A stretch of 64,000 nt of DNA from an uncultured Erythrobacter sp. GTDB taxonomy: Bacteria; Pseudomonadota; Alphaproteobacteria; Sphingomonadales; Sphingomonadaceae. The translations under genes were made by a program, and so were the position numbers. The notes under the pieces were generated by a model, which saw only the letters and a program-made list of their open reading frames with translations, had not been told where the DNA came from and did no database searches. How positions within the stretch are numbered: the first letter of the stretch is position 1; each line of letters opens with the position of its first letter. Location: the NCBI RefSeq assembly GCF_947499705.1, contig NZ_CANMPJ010000001.1, positions 1,833,501 to 1,897,500 of the forward strand, given 5' to 3'. Shown here one piece after another: positions 37,742 through 46,516 of the stretch.

Positions 37742-39064
37742 TCAGCGGCTGATGGCGAGCGCGTTGGCACCCTGACGCACTGTGAAGCCGCGTCCACGCA
37801 GGGCGCCCGCCAGCTCTTCCAGCGATCCGGCAAAGCTCACGCTCATGACGGAAGTTCCGCCCATGGCGGTGCTGGTTACGGACAGCGACCGCACGCCCGG
37901 CGTTCCGCGCACACCCGAAAGCGCTGCGTCGAAGGCCATCGGGTCCGGGGTCGTGAACTGCACCACGATATTGCGCACCGCCATCGCTGGAGGCGCTGTC
38001 GGTGTGGTGGGATCAGCGGCTGCTTGCGGATTCGATGCGGCCTGTTGAGCGGCGGCGGCAGCAGATTCGCGGGCGCGAATAGCGCGGCCGATTTCAATCA
38101 GGCGCGCAATCGCCGGATCAGCACGGCCAGCGCCGCCAGCAGTCAAAGTGGGGTCTGGCCGCAATTTCCCGTCCGCCAGAGCTTGCGAGAAGATCCCGTC
38201 CATCCGTTCAACCGCTTCGGTTAGCATCGCGGGGAGTTGCTCTGGGCCGTTCGCAGTGAGTTCGAAACTATCGAGAACTTCGCTGTCCGGGCCGTAGCGC
38301 GCGGTGAATTCTCCGGTGATTGGGCCGCCCGGAAACTGATGCTCCAACCGGGCAATCGGGACGAGCGCGTCAGCCGCCCCATACTGATCGAGGATGCTGC
38401 GCCACCATGCGCGGCTGCGCCGTCCAGTCTGTCCGTAATTGAGCAGCAGCGAATCGCCCCCTGCCCCGCTCGGCCGCACATAGTCGATCCGGCTGGTGCC
38501 GGGATTGAACTCGGCCCAGGCAACTTGCCATGGATTGCGCACTTCGAACGTCGTGTAGGTCCCGGCGCTGGCGGTAACTGGCAACAACAGCATTGGCGCA
38601 GAACTGCGTTGGCGAGCAGTCCCGCCGAGGTAGCGCCCTGCGCGCTGGCGATCGAACACCACGCCCAATGTCGCAATATAGCGCTTCGGGCCGATCCGTT
38701 CGCGCTGGATCACGATCGCGGACACCATCGATTGCAGCTGCGCATCGGAGATTGCCGGACCGTTGACCTTCCGCCAAGCCTCACGCTGCGCGTCCTGCCA
38801 CGCCTTTTGCCGAGCTGCCTCGCCCGTTTCAGCGCGAACATCGACTTCGATCCCGCGCACCTCGATATCGGAGCTGGAAGCGGTCGGCGCGACACCGCGT
38901 TCTCCGGATATCTGCGCCAGAACCAGTGCATAGCCACCGCCAAGCAGCGTTAGCGCCAGCAAGGCAGACACAATCCACCGCACGCGCGCCGACATAAATG
39001 CGCGCGGTACCGCTGGAGAAAGGGCCTCGGCAACCGGGCCTGGAAGGGTATTCGTCACCGTCAT
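37742..39064 (-). CDS. Exported membrane-anchored protein upstream of hdaA (DUF2066-like)
   Basis: This protein is 440 residues from ATG 39064. One hydrophobic segment (IVSALLALTLLGGGYALVLA, about 31-50) anchors a large periplasmic part. The region IEVRGIEVDVRAETGEAARQKAWQDAQREAW with the following strands resembles DUF2066. The C-terminus (IVVQFTTPDPMAFDAALSGVRGTPGV) has a beta-alpha-beta pattern like heavy-metal-associated domains but without the CxxC pair. A low-complexity Ala/Pro/Thr linker lies between. It is adjacent to hdaA in one operon and divergent from purM. The function is unknown. Confidence 0.75.
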   Translation of the reverse strand: MTVTNTLPGPVAEALSPAVPRAFMSARVRWIVSALLALTLLGGGYALVLAQISGERGVAPTASSSDIEVRGIEVDVRAETGEAARQKAWQDAQREAWRKVNGPAISDAQLQSMVSAIVIQRERIGPKRYIATLGVVFDRQRAGRYLGGTARQRSSAPMLLLPVTASAGTYTTFEVRNPWQVAWAEFNPGTSRIDYVRPSGAGGDSLLLNYGQTGRRSRAWWRSILDQYGAADALVPIARLEHQFPGGPITGEFTARYGPDSEVLDSFELTANGPEQLPAMLTEAVERMDGIFSQALADGKLRPDPTLTAGGAGRADPAIARLIEIGRAIRARESAAAAAQQAASNPQAAADPTTPTAPPAMAVRNIVVQFTTPDPMAFDAALSGVRGTPGVRSLSVTSTAMGGTSVMSVSFAGSLEELAGALRGRGFTVRQGANALAISR

Positions 39065-39132
39065 CGGGGAAATCGAGCGCCTTTTGCCCAAAGGCGAGTG
39101 GAATTCCAAGCGTGAATGGCTAAACCCGCCTC

Positions 39133-40230
39133 ATGAGCGCGAAGAACTCCCCATATACTTACGAGCAAGCCGGTGTTTCGATCGAAGCCGGCAACGCTTT
39201 GGTCAAAGCAATCGCGCCCTTGGCGAAAGCGACCGCCCGGCCCGGTGCAACCAGCGAGCTTGGGGGATTCGGAGGATTCTTCGACCCGAAAGCAGCGGGA
39301 TATACAGACCCGCTTCTGGTTGCGGCCAACGATGGTGTTGGCACGAAACTGAAGCTCGCCATCGATTACGATAGGCACGACAGCGTCGGGATCGATCTCG
39401 TCGCGATGTGCGTGAACGATCTGATCGTTCAGGGCGCTGAGCCGCTGTTTTTCCTCGATTACTTCGCGACCGGTGAGCTGGAGAACGGCGTCGCCGAGCG
39501 CGTGGTCGCGGGAATCGCCGATGGCTGCAAGCAAGCGGGCTGCGCGTTGATCGGGGGCGAGACGGCGGAGATGCCGGGCATGTATGCTGATGGAGATTAC
39601 GACCTTGCCGGATTCTGCGTCGGCGCGGTCGAGCGCGGCGAGCAGCTGACGGGGGACAAGGTCGCTCCGGGCGACGTTTTGCTGGGCCTTGCCAGTTCAG
39701 GCGTGCATTCGAACGGCTATTCGCTGGTGCGCCGGTTGGCTGCCGACTTCGACTGGCAACTTGACGCGCCGGCTCCCTTTGACGCTGACCGCTTGCTCAT
39801 CGACGCGCTGATCGAGCCGACCCGGATCTATGTCGCGAGCCTGCTGCCACTGATCCGCGACGGAATGATCAATGGCCTGGCCCACATTACAGGCGGCGGA
39901 TTGCTGGAGAACATCCCGCGCATCCTGCCAGAGGGCGCTCATGCGATGGTCGACGCCGATGCTTGGGATCAACCCGGCCTGATGGCGTTTCTGCAAGCGC
40001 AAGGCAGCATCATTCCGGAAGAAATGGCACGCACATTTAATTGCGGCGTTGGCATGATTTTCTCTGTTACCCCCAAGAACGCGGAAGCTGTTTCTGAACG
40101 CCTTGAAGCGGCAGGAGAAACTGTGGTGCGAGTTGGAGCTGTCGATGCTGGGACGCGCGGCTGCACTGTGCGCGGTTCACAGGGAACATGGAGCGCCGCC
40201 ACGGACTGGGAGGCCACGCACCTTGGCTGA
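39133..40230 (+). CDS. purM: Phosphoribosylformylglycinamidine cyclo-ligase (AIR synthetase)
   Basis: This 365-residue protein starts at ATG 39133. Signatures are [64 protein letters not shown] and [13 protein letters not shown]. It closes FGAM to AIR with ATP in purine synthesis. It overlaps the purN fusion gene by eight bases, so the two purine steps are coupled. Its upstream region is shared with the divergent hdaA operon (68 bases between starts). Confidence 0.97.
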   Translation: MSAKNSPYTYEQAGVSIEAGNALVKAIAPLAKATARPGATSELGGFGGFFDPKAAGYTDPLLVAANDGVGTKLKLAIDYDRHDSVGIDLVAMCVNDLIVQGAEPLFFLDYFATGELENGVAERVVAGIADGCKQAGCALIGGETAEMPGMYADGDYDLAGFCVGAVERGEQLTGDKVAPGDVLLGLASSGVHSNGYSLVRRLAADFDWQLDAPAPFDADRLLIDALIEPTRIYVASLLPLIRDGMINGLAHITGGGLLENIPRILPEGAHAMVDADAWDQPGLMAFLQAQGSIIPEEMARTFNCGVGMIFSVTPKNAEAVSERLEAAGETVVRVGAVDAGTRGCTVRGSQGTWSAATDWEATHLG

Positions 40231-41188
40231 GAAGGCCAAAATCGCGGTCTTCATTTCGGGCACCGGCACCAATATGGCGGCGCTGCTCTACGCCAGTCGC
40301 TTGGAAAGCTCGCCCTTTGAAATCGTGCTGATCGCGAGCAACATAGCGAGCGCAGACGGCTTGGCGTTGGCCGAATTAGAAGGCATTCCCACCTTCGTTC
40401 ATTCGCACAAAGGGCATAGCCGCGAAGATCATGACACGGCGATGGAAGCTGCAGCCAAGCAGGCCGGCACGGAGTTCATCGTACTAGCTGGCTATATGCG
40501 CGTCCTGTCCGACGCATTCGTGGAACGCTGGGATGGCCGCATACTTAACATCCACCCCTCGCTGCTGCCCAAGTACAAAGGCCTCGACCCGCATGCGCGG
40601 GCAATCGAAGCCGGAGACAGCCACGCCGGCGCAAGCGTGCATCTGGTGACGCCCGAACTCGACGCAGGTGAAGTACTCGCGCAGGCCAAGGTCGCAATTG
40701 CGCCTGATGACACCGCAGAGACGCTGCAAGCGCGGGTCAAGCTCGCCGAGCACCAGCTCTACCCCCGAGCCGTTGCGGACTATGTCGCGCGGGGCAACGA
40801 TCCCGATTGTCTCTTCGGTCAATTGCGCAGCCTCGCCCTCGCCTTGCCCGAAACACACGAACGCGAGAGTCACGGCTCGCCCGGCTTCCGCGTCGGCAGT
40901 GAGAAATCGGGCAAGTTCTTTGCCTATTTCAGCGACCGCCACCATGGCAGCGAGCACATAGCCCTGCTCGTGAAAACGAGCGGCATGGACGAGTTATTGA
41001 ATCTCGTCGAAGCGCAGCCAGATATCTACTACAAACCCGCCTTTTACGGCGCGAGCGGCTGGGTCGGCGTGATCCTCAACCGGCCGAATATCGACTGGGA
41101 CCACATCGAGGAATGGCTTGGCCGGAGCTGGCGCGCGGTTGCACCGGCGCGGCTCACGAAACTGCTCGATGCGGCGGACATGTTCTGA
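40223..41188 (+). CDS. purN: PurN (GAR formyltransferase) fused to a C-terminal MmcQ/YjbR domain
   Basis: This protein is 321 residues from TTG 40223 ([18 protein letters not shown]), inside the end of purM. Residues 1-195 are a complete Pur[22 protein letters not shown], and [12 protein letters not shown] with the catalytic Asn-x-His, then [13 protein letters not shown] with the catalytic Asp. Without a stop, residues about 205-321 continue as an MmcQ/YjbR-type domain ([50 protein letters not shown]). In related genomes these are, as far as I know, separate genes. The first domain formylates GAR; the role of the second is unknown. Confidence 0.92.
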   Translation: MAEKAKIAVFISGTGTNMAALLYASRLESSPFEIVLIASNIASADGLALAELEGIPTFVHSHKGHSREDHDTAMEAAAKQAGTEFIVLAGYMRVLSDAFVERWDGRILNIHPSLLPKYKGLDPHARAIEAGDSHAGASVHLVTPELDAGEVLAQAKVAIAPDDTAETLQARVKLAEHQLYPRAVADYVARGNDPDCLFGQLRSLALALPETHERESHGSPGFRVGSEKSGKFFAYFSDRHHGSEHIALLVKTSGMDELLNLVEAQPDIYYKPAFYGASGWVGVILNRPNIDWDHIEEWLGRSWRAVAPARLTKLLDAADMF

Positions 41189-42390
41189 TGACTCCTCCGC
41201 GCGAACACCTGCTTGCACGCGCGCCGACGGCTGAGCGTGCCAATGCCTTTCTTGGCAAGGCATGGGGCAGAGGGTGGCTCCCTACCCCCGCGCTTGATCC
41301 GGAAGAATTGTGGGCCATCGCTGCCAAGGGTCTTGGCGAGCGTGCCAAAGATGCCGAGATCGGCGGGCGCCGCCCCGAGGATGTCGCCGATTTCAGACTG
41401 CGCCTGCATGTTCTGACCGAGGCTATCAACGACGAAGCCAAGCTCAATTCGCTTGGCCGCGCGATGGCGCATGGGCAATTGACGCGGGTGATCCGCTCCC
41501 GGCTGCAACTCGGCGATCTGTGGACGCGCCGCCCCGAATTGCTGGCGACGAAGCTCGCGCCGCCAATCATCGTCATCGGGCATATGCGCAGCGGAACCAC
41601 CCGCATTCACAAGCTGCTCGCAGCCGATCCGGCGCATTCGCACACGCGCTACTGCGATGCGTGGCACCCGGTGCCGGGCAATCGCGGCATGCGGCGGATG
41701 AAGGGCGCGTTCGATCTTGCCATGCTCGGGTGGCTCAATCCGTGGCTGCAATCGATCCACCCAATGGCGAGCGGCGAAGTTGAGGAAGAGCTGGCATGGC
41801 TGGCCGCTGCGCTCAACCATTCGATCTACGAATCGCAGTGGCACATCCCGACCTATTCGGCATTCAGCGAAGCGCGCGATCCGGCTCCGATCTACCGCGA
41901 GTTTTCCCGCGTGCTCCGCACCGACGCTGCCCACCGCGATATTGCTGCGAAACCCCGCGTGCTCAAGGTCCCGCAATTTTCTGAAGATCTCGCGCGGCTG
42001 CTCGCAGAGTTTCCCGATGCACGCATTGTCCTCGCCGAACGCGATGGCGACGCCGTGCTGCGCAGCGCCGTTTCGCTGGCCGCCAACCAGATGGCTATAC
42101 AGTGCGACGCCTGCGATCTCGAACAGATCGAAGCTCTGTGGCGGCACAAGATCGCACTGCGCGAACAGCGGATCGCGGCGGCGCTCGCCGGTTGGAAGGG
42201 GCCGGTCGCACGGCTTGAATTCGACGCACTCAACGCGGACTGGGAAAGCCAGATCGCGCGCGCCTATTCAGATCTCGGCCTTGAACTGACAGGCCCTGCG
42301 CTCAGCGCGATGCGCGCCACCATGGCGATGAGCGAATCCGGCCAACACCATGGTCATTCCGAACAATTGGCTCGGTTTGCAGCGAGTTAA
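41188..42390 (+). CDS. Sulfotransferase-family protein
   Basis: This protein is 400 residues from ATG 41188, which overlaps the preceding TGA by one base. The PAPS-binding P-loop PPIIVIGHMRSGTTRIHKLLA (about 125) and a later FPDARIVLAERDGDAVLRSAVSL, the 3'-phosphate binding strand-helix, are typical of the large bacterial sulfotransferase group. The acceptor is unknown. It is the third gene of the purM-purN transcript, an unexpected partner for purine synthesis. The last 40 residues are Ser-, His- and Gln-rich (SESGQHHGHSEQ). Confidence 0.88.
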   Translation: MTPPREHLLARAPTAERANAFLGKAWGRGWLPTPALDPEELWAIAAKGLGERAKDAEIGGRRPEDVADFRLRLHVLTEAINDEAKLNSLGRAMAHGQLTRVIRSRLQLGDLWTRRPELLATKLAPPIIVIGHMRSGTTRIHKLLAADPAHSHTRYCDAWHPVPGNRGMRRMKGAFDLAMLGWLNPWLQSIHPMASGEVEEELAWLAAALNHSIYESQWHIPTYSAFSEARDPAPIYREFSRVLRTDAAHRDIAAKPRVLKVPQFSEDLARLLAEFPDARIVLAERDGDAVLRSAVSLAANQMAIQCDACDLEQIEALWRHKIALREQRIAAALAGWKGPVARLEFDALNADWESQIARAYSDLGLELTGPALSAMRATMAMSESGQHHGHSEQLARFAAS

Positions 42391-42465
42391 TCGGCACAAT
42401 TTCGTGAATCCGTAAATACTGTGATAGTCCTTGACCCGACAATACTCAGGTGGGGGAGTACGGGT

Positions 42466-43881
42466 ATGAGTTTCAGGAAATCACTAGGCGTCGCTTTGGC
42501 GACGTTCAGCGCAGCAATTCTTGCCAGTTGCAGCGGCGGGAACGATGAAATGGCCGTCGAAGGCCTGCTCGATGAGACCGAGGTTGAAGCCGCGAGCGCA
42601 CCCACACTGACCGGAAAGTTTCTTCACCTCAGCGATATCCACTTCGATCCGACCGCCGATGGGTTCGGGCCGAAACTCGCCAAGGCCAAATCAGTCGATG
42701 AATGGAAGACAATCCTGAAGCCCGCTGAGGCTTTCCCGATGTCGAACAACAATTCGGGACGGCGCGATTCGAACTATGGTTTGATGATCTCCGCGCTTGA
42801 CGAGGCCAAGAAACAGGGGCCGTATGACTTCATCGTTTATACAGGCGATTACCTCCCTCATTATTTCATTCAGGGAAAGCCCAGCGACATCAGCGATACC
42901 GACTTCAAGGCTGGGTCGATCGCCTTGGTCAACGGACTGATAAAGGACCGGTTTGGAGACACGCCGCTGATCGCAGCGCTAGGCAACAACGACGCTGCTC
43001 CCGGAGACTATCTGCTCCAGCAAAACAGCGATTTTCTCGACCAGGTGGGTCAATCGATCCCGGTCGTGAAAGGCGACGCGGCAGCGACGAAGAGCTTCAA
43101 GGCGGGCGGCAATTACCTCGTCAGCCCACCAAACCTGCCGGTCGATTTCCTGGTGCTCAGCGTGTTCTGGTCGCACGAATATCCGGGTCAGACCCGGCAT
43201 TGCGGCAGGCATCCAGCGACCGCTGGCAACGCGCAAATGAAATTCCTGACCGATACACTCGGCAATCGCACCGATACGGATCGCCCTCTGATGCTGGTCA
43301 CGCATATTCCGCCGGGCATGGACGGGTTCTCCTCCCGCAAAAACAGCGAAGCGCGGCATCAATGGTGCGAAGACCACGATTATCTGAGCGATTTTCTGAG
43401 CGCTGTTTCAGGCAGTAAAGACGATTTTGCGATGGCCTTTGCCGGGCATACGCACATGGACAGTTTCCGGGTGCTGAGCGACCAGAGTTCGCCCTATCTC
43501 GCCATGCGTATCGGCCCGGCGGTCACGACCTGGAATGGCAACGCGCCGTCATTCACGGTGATGGATTACAATACGACCGACGGCGCTGTTTCCGATTACA
43601 ACGTCTACACGCTCACCAATGTCGACGACAACGTCCCTGCGGCCAAGGCGACTTGGTCGAAGGAGTACAGCTTCGCCAGCGCCTATGGGAGCGGCGGCTA
43701 CACCGCCAAGAAACTCGCCAGCGTTGCCGATTCCATCGAGACGGGCACCGGCTCGGACTACACCGCGTTCACAACCTACTACAAAGCGGAACCGGGCATG
43801 CCGAGACAGTGGCGCTACTTCGCCTGCGCCACCAACGAATTGAGCGATTCTGCCTACAACAGCTGCGCAACCGGTCGATAA
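42466..43881 (+). CDS. Acid-sphingomyelinase-like phosphodiesterase lipoprotein
   Basis: This protein is 471 residues from ATG 42466 behind gggggag. Its lipoprotein signal ends at LASC (Cys22). The calcineurin-like metal motifs are complete: DIH (Asp57, His59), YTGDYLPH (Asp128), LGNND, THIPPG and GHTHMD. THIPPG, GHTHMDSF and the following AVTTWNGNAPSF match acid sphingomyelinase and SMPDL3 proteins rather than generic phosphoesterases. The C-terminal 110 residues hold the Cys-containing helical cap (FACATNELSDSAYNSC). It is expected outside the cytoplasmic membrane, cleaving a phosphodiester such as a phospholipid head group or nucleotide. It is coupled to the aerolysin-like gene. Confidence 0.88.
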   Translation: MSFRKSLGVALATFSAAILASCSGGNDEMAVEGLLDETEVEAASAPTLTGKFLHLSDIHFDPTADGFGPKLAKAKSVDEWKTILKPAEAFPMSNNNSGRRDSNYGLMISALDEAKKQGPYDFIVYTGDYLPHYFIQGKPSDISDTDFKAGSIALVNGLIKDRFGDTPLIAALGNNDAAPGDYLLQQNSDFLDQVGQSIPVVKGDAAATKSFKAGGNYLVSPPNLPVDFLVLSVFWSHEYPGQTRHCGRHPATAGNAQMKFLTDTLGNRTDTDRPLMLVTHIPPGMDGFSSRKNSEARHQWCEDHDYLSDFLSAVSGSKDDFAMAFAGHTHMDSFRVLSDQSSPYLAMRIGPAVTTWNGNAPSFTVMDYNTTDGAVSDYNVYTLTNVDDNVPAAKATWSKEYSFASAYGSGGYTAKKLASVADSIETGTGSDYTAFTTYYKAEPGMPRQWRYFACATNELSDSAYNSCATGR

Positions 43882-43891
43882 GGAGACGAGC

Positions 43892-44629
43892 ATGACACAG
43901 GAATATTTGAAGTGGAGCGACCTTGCGGCGCTGGATTCAAGCCCAGAGGAAGTGCGCGCCGGGTTCGAAAAAATGTTTCTGCGACAGCCCAATGGTATCG
44001 CGCTCAACAAGACCGTCTATTTCGATGAGAACCTGCCGTCTTGCACACAGAGAGACGGGTATTGGTGCTATAAAACGCTTGGCGAAATCGCATTCTCGCC
44101 GGGTCCTGACGGATCTCTACCCAACCCGGTTGTGGGTTCCAATCTTGCCATCAACAAGAGCGAAGAAACTGCCACGATCACCGTTGAAGTCGACTGCAGC
44201 TGGCAGGAGTCGACCAGCTGGTCGAGCTCTGTGACGGAGGGCATGAGCTACTCCGAAGAGATCAATCTTGCCGGTAGTTTCAAGTCGGGCACGTCGTTCA
44301 ACATTTCGACGACAACCGGAGGGTCAAGTTCTCACTCTGTGACTAAGACGGAGCTGGCTTCGGTGTCCGTCAAAGTGCCTCCACGATCCAAAATCAGGGT
44401 CGACATGGTCGCAAACTTTGCGACCGAAACGATGAACTTCACCGCTCCGATCCAAGTCACCGGATGGATGGGGTGCAACTACGACCCACCGCTCAACGAT
44501 CACTATTTCTATTACAGTGAGGTAGAGGCGTTATTGCCAAAGACTTCGGCGCTCTTGAGCGGCAAAATCACCAATACCTATTCGATGCAAATACAATCGG
44601 TAATCGGTCGAGTTGAGCCAATTGACTAA
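43892..44629 (+). CDS. Aerolysin/ETX-MTX2-like beta-pore-forming protein
   Basis: This 245-residue protein starts at ATG 43892, 10 bases after the phosphodiesterase stop, with aaggag between. From about residue 95 it follows the aerolysin pattern. A strand (TATITVEVDCSW) leads into a Ser/Thr-rich amphipathic stretch (about 108-150: WSSSVTEGMSYSEEINLAG, SFKSGTSFNISTTTGGSSS) that fits the insertion hairpin. The VSVKVPPRSKIRVDMVANF strand and a return strand (FTAPIQVTGWMG) follow. Residues 1-90 form a small Cys-containing N-domain (Cys51, Cys59). There is no signal peptide, so the export route is unclear. The target is unknown. Confidence 0.8.
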   Translation: MTQEYLKWSDLAALDSSPEEVRAGFEKMFLRQPNGIALNKTVYFDENLPSCTQRDGYWCYKTLGEIAFSPGPDGSLPNPVVGSNLAINKSEETATITVEVDCSWQESTSWSSSVTEGMSYSEEINLAGSFKSGTSFNISTTTGGSSSHSVTKTELASVSVKVPPRSKIRVDMVANFATETMNFTAPIQVTGWMGCNYDPPLNDHYFYYSEVEALLPKTSALLSGKITNTYSMQIQSVIGRVEPID

Positions 44630-44645
44630 CTCGTACCGGTGTGCC

Positions 44646-44669
44646 GCGTGGGAGTCGGCGCTCCCACGC
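44646..44669. terminator. Hairpin between the convergent aerolysin-like and ndk genes
   Basis: The 9-bp stem gcgtgggag (44646-44654) / ctcccacgc (44661-44669) has a tcggcg loop. It lacks a T-run on either strand and could act as a bidirectional transcript end. Confidence 0.5.
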
Positions 44670-44683
44670 CTCACAGCTTTCGC

Positions 44684-45106
44684 CTAACCGACGATTTCGT
44701 CGTCGTTGAAGAAGAAGTCGATTTCGATCGCGGCGTTTTCGTCGCTGTCCGAACCGTGGACGGTGTTTTCGCCGATCGACAGCGCGTGTTCCTTGCGGAT
44801 CGTGCCAGCGTCGGCTTCTGCCGGGTTCGTTGCGCCCATGATATCGCGGTTGCGTTTCACGGCGTCTTCACCTTCGAGCACCTGCACGACAACCGGTTCG
44901 CTCATCATGAATTCGACGAGTTCACCGAAGAACGGGCGCTCACTGTGTACTGCGTAAAAGCCTTCGGCCTGCTCTTTGCTCATGTGGATGCGCTTGGAAG
45001 CGACGACGCGCAGGCCAGCTTCTTCCAGCATCTTGGTGACGGCACCGGTCAGATTGCGGCGCGTGGCATCGGGTTTGATGATCGAAAAGGTGCGGGTGAC
45101 CGCCAT
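44684..45106 (-). CDS. ndk: Nucleoside diphosphate kinase
   Basis: This 140-residue protein is full length for Ndk. It begins [14 protein letters not shown], carries Arg-rich nucleotide site segments, and has the phosphohistidine His117 in NTVHGSDS. It transfers the gamma-phosphate between nucleoside triphosphates through the histidine. An aagga site precedes the start. It is last on the minus strand after pepA, DUF2256, holC and a lipoprotein gene, with a hairpin in the 121-base gap before it. Confidence 0.98.
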   Translation of the reverse strand: MAVTRTFSIIKPDATRRNLTGAVTKMLEEAGLRVVASKRIHMSKEQAEGFYAVHSERPFFGELVEFMMSEPVVVQVLEGEDAVKRNRDIMGATNPAEADAGTIRKEHALSIGENTVHGSDSDENAAIEIDFFFNDDEIVG

Positions 45107-45153
45107 GATAGTTTCCTTGAGAAAAGAGATCGAAGAGAAAGCGCGGACCTGCC

Positions 45154-45177
45154 GCGCCGGGGGAATGATTCCGGCGC
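45154..45177 (-). terminator. Hairpin in the gap between a lipoprotein gene and ndk
   Basis: gcgccgg (45154-45160) pairs with ccggcgc (45171-45177) around a 10-base loop. On the minus strand it is followed by a pyrimidine-rich run, so it may end the lipoprotein transcript before ndk. Confidence 0.4.
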
Positions 45178-45227
45178 GCCTCTAACGCTGGCGCTCTTTC
45201 AGTTCAAGTCTTGGTCGGCGCGATCGC

Positions 45228-45755
45228 CTATTGGTCCGGTTTCGATCCGATCATCAGCTGCGCAGTAGTCGCAGAATCTCCGTCCTTGCTGGCATTGACC
45301 ATGAAGCTGGTGCCCTGCGCTTCATTCTCACCTGCGATCATCTTGTTGCCGTTCATGTCGGCGTCGATCTGGATCGTGATCCCGGCCTTTTCAGCCTGAC
45401 CGCGATAGAATTTCGCGATCTTTTCGGGGCTGTCTTCGCTTTCGAACAGGATCATGCTTCCAGTGCCTTCGGTGCTGTTCGTGACCGAAGTGTTCGAAAC
45501 GATCTTGGCGCCCGGATACAGGCTAAACCCGTTGGGCAGCTCCGCCACCAATTCGCCGCCGGTTCGCGCCACGACCTCTTCGCCATCGGGGCCGGTGATC
45601 CGGGTTGTCATTCCCTCATCGCTGTCACCGTCGCCGTCGACCGAATATTCGATCGTCTCACCGTCTTCGCCGGTGATGGTGCCCGATTGTTCGGAACCGC
45701 ACGCAGACAGCGCCAGCGCGCTCGCACAGGTGATGGAAGTCAGCACAAACCGCAT
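45228..45755 (-). CDS. Putative lipoprotein, acidic
   Basis: This protein is 175 residues from ATG 45755 behind a gggga site. The signal MRFVLTSITCASALALSAC has a lipobox at Cys19. The mature protein is acidic, with an Asp/Gly-rich stretch (EYSVDGDGDSDEG) and a C-terminal alpha-beta domain (NGFSLYPGAKIVSN, PEKIAKFYRGQAEKAGITIQI). That domain resembles lipoproteins annotated only as hypothetical in sphingomonads. The function is unknown. It follows holC on the same strand by about 70 bases. Confidence 0.75.
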   Translation of the reverse strand: MRFVLTSITCASALALSACGSEQSGTITGEDGETIEYSVDGDGDSDEGMTTRITGPDGEEVVARTGGELVAELPNGFSLYPGAKIVSNTSVTNSTEGTGSMILFESEDSPEKIAKFYRGQAEKAGITIQIDADMNGNKMIAGENEAQGTSFMVNASKDGDSATTAQLMIGSKPDQ

Positions 45756-45826
45756 TTCGGATCTCCCCTGATGTTGGGTACGATCATCACTGATTGGCTG
45801 GCATAGTGCAACCGCAGCGCGGGAAA

Positions 45827-46258
45827 TCAGGCAACCTTGACCCATTTGCCGCCGTCCTGACGGAAGAACGCGCGTTCAATCTCCGCACCGTCAAGCGAGC
45901 GCCAGGTTGCGCGGGCCTGCTCCACGGTCCCATCGTCAAACAACAGGAAAGTCCGGTCGAAGCCGTCCGCCTCGCGGTAGTTGCCATCGGCGTAGATGAC
46001 ATGGCTCGCCTTGTTTGCCGGTTCGGGGACCTCTGAAAGCAGGATCGGCTGCGCTTCGGGCTGCGGCCCACTGGCGTCACCATTGGCGAGGAAACTATCC
46101 GGCCCGGCGCGCCACAAGCCCTGCGAAATCGCTTCTCGCTGCTCATGACTGTCGCTGACCACCAGTAGGCGTTCACCAGAATCGAGCACGCGCTGTGCGA
46201 TCAGAGCGACGACCTTTTCAACCGGATCGCGAGAGAGTTGCCAGAAATCGACTTTCAT
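45827..46258 (-). CDS. holC: DNA polymerase III subunit chi
   Basis: This 143-residue protein has the HolC pattern: MKVDFWQLSRDPVEKVVALIAQRVLDSGERLLVV, the loop PILLSEVPEPANKASHVIYADG and the C-terminal EQARATWRSLDGAEIERAFFRQDGGKWVKV. Chi bridges the clamp loader and single-strand-binding protein. It follows pepA and DUF2256 on the minus strand, the common pepA-holC order of proteobacteria. A large inverted repeat lies just upstream of its start. Confidence 0.93.
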   Translation of the reverse strand: MKVDFWQLSRDPVEKVVALIAQRVLDSGERLLVVSDSHEQREAISQGLWRAGPDSFLANGDASGPQPEAQPILLSEVPEPANKASHVIYADGNYREADGFDRTFLLFDDGTVEQARATWRSLDGAEIERAFFRQDGGKWVKVA

Positions 46259-46277
46259 ACTTGACCATTAGCCAAAG

Positions 46278-46353
46278 CCACCCGCGCCCTCCACCCTTCC
46301 ACCCGGAATACTTTCGGATACGATCCGGGTGGAAGGGTGGAGGGCGCGGGTGG
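46278..46353. repeat. Perfect 30-bp inverted repeat upstream of holC
   Basis: The arm at 46278-46307 (begins ccacccgcgccctccaccc) is the exact reverse complement of the arm at 46324-46353, around a 16-base loop. It fills the gap between the DUF2256 stop and the holC start. The RNA would form a 30-bp GC-rich hairpin; there is no T-run after it on the minus strand. Confidence 0.95.
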
Positions 46354-46358
46354 CCCGG

Positions 46359-46496
46359 TCACTTCGAACGAGACCTCTTACACCGCTCAGAGCAATAGCG
46401 GACGTTGTCCCAGTCCCGCTCCCACTTCTTGCGCCAGGTGAACGGCAGACCGCATGCGGCGCAGGTCTTGGACGGCAGGTCCGACTTGCGCCGCAT
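46359..46496 (-). CDS. DUF2256 family zinc-ribbon miniprotein
   Basis: This 45-residue protein starts at ATG 46496 (a GTG at 46505 is possible), 20 bases after pepA. It carries [21 protein letters not shown] with Cys12 and Cys15, then YCSERC with Cys35 and Cys39, a likely zinc-binding pair. This is the core of DUF2256, often found near cryptochrome/photolyase genes; here the photolyase is 39 kb away. The function is unknown. Confidence 0.87.
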   Translation of the reverse strand: MRRKSDLPSKTCAACGLPFTWRKKWERDWDNVRYCSERCKRSRSK

Positions 46497-46516
46497 CTTT
46501 GGCACGGTGCGCGGCC

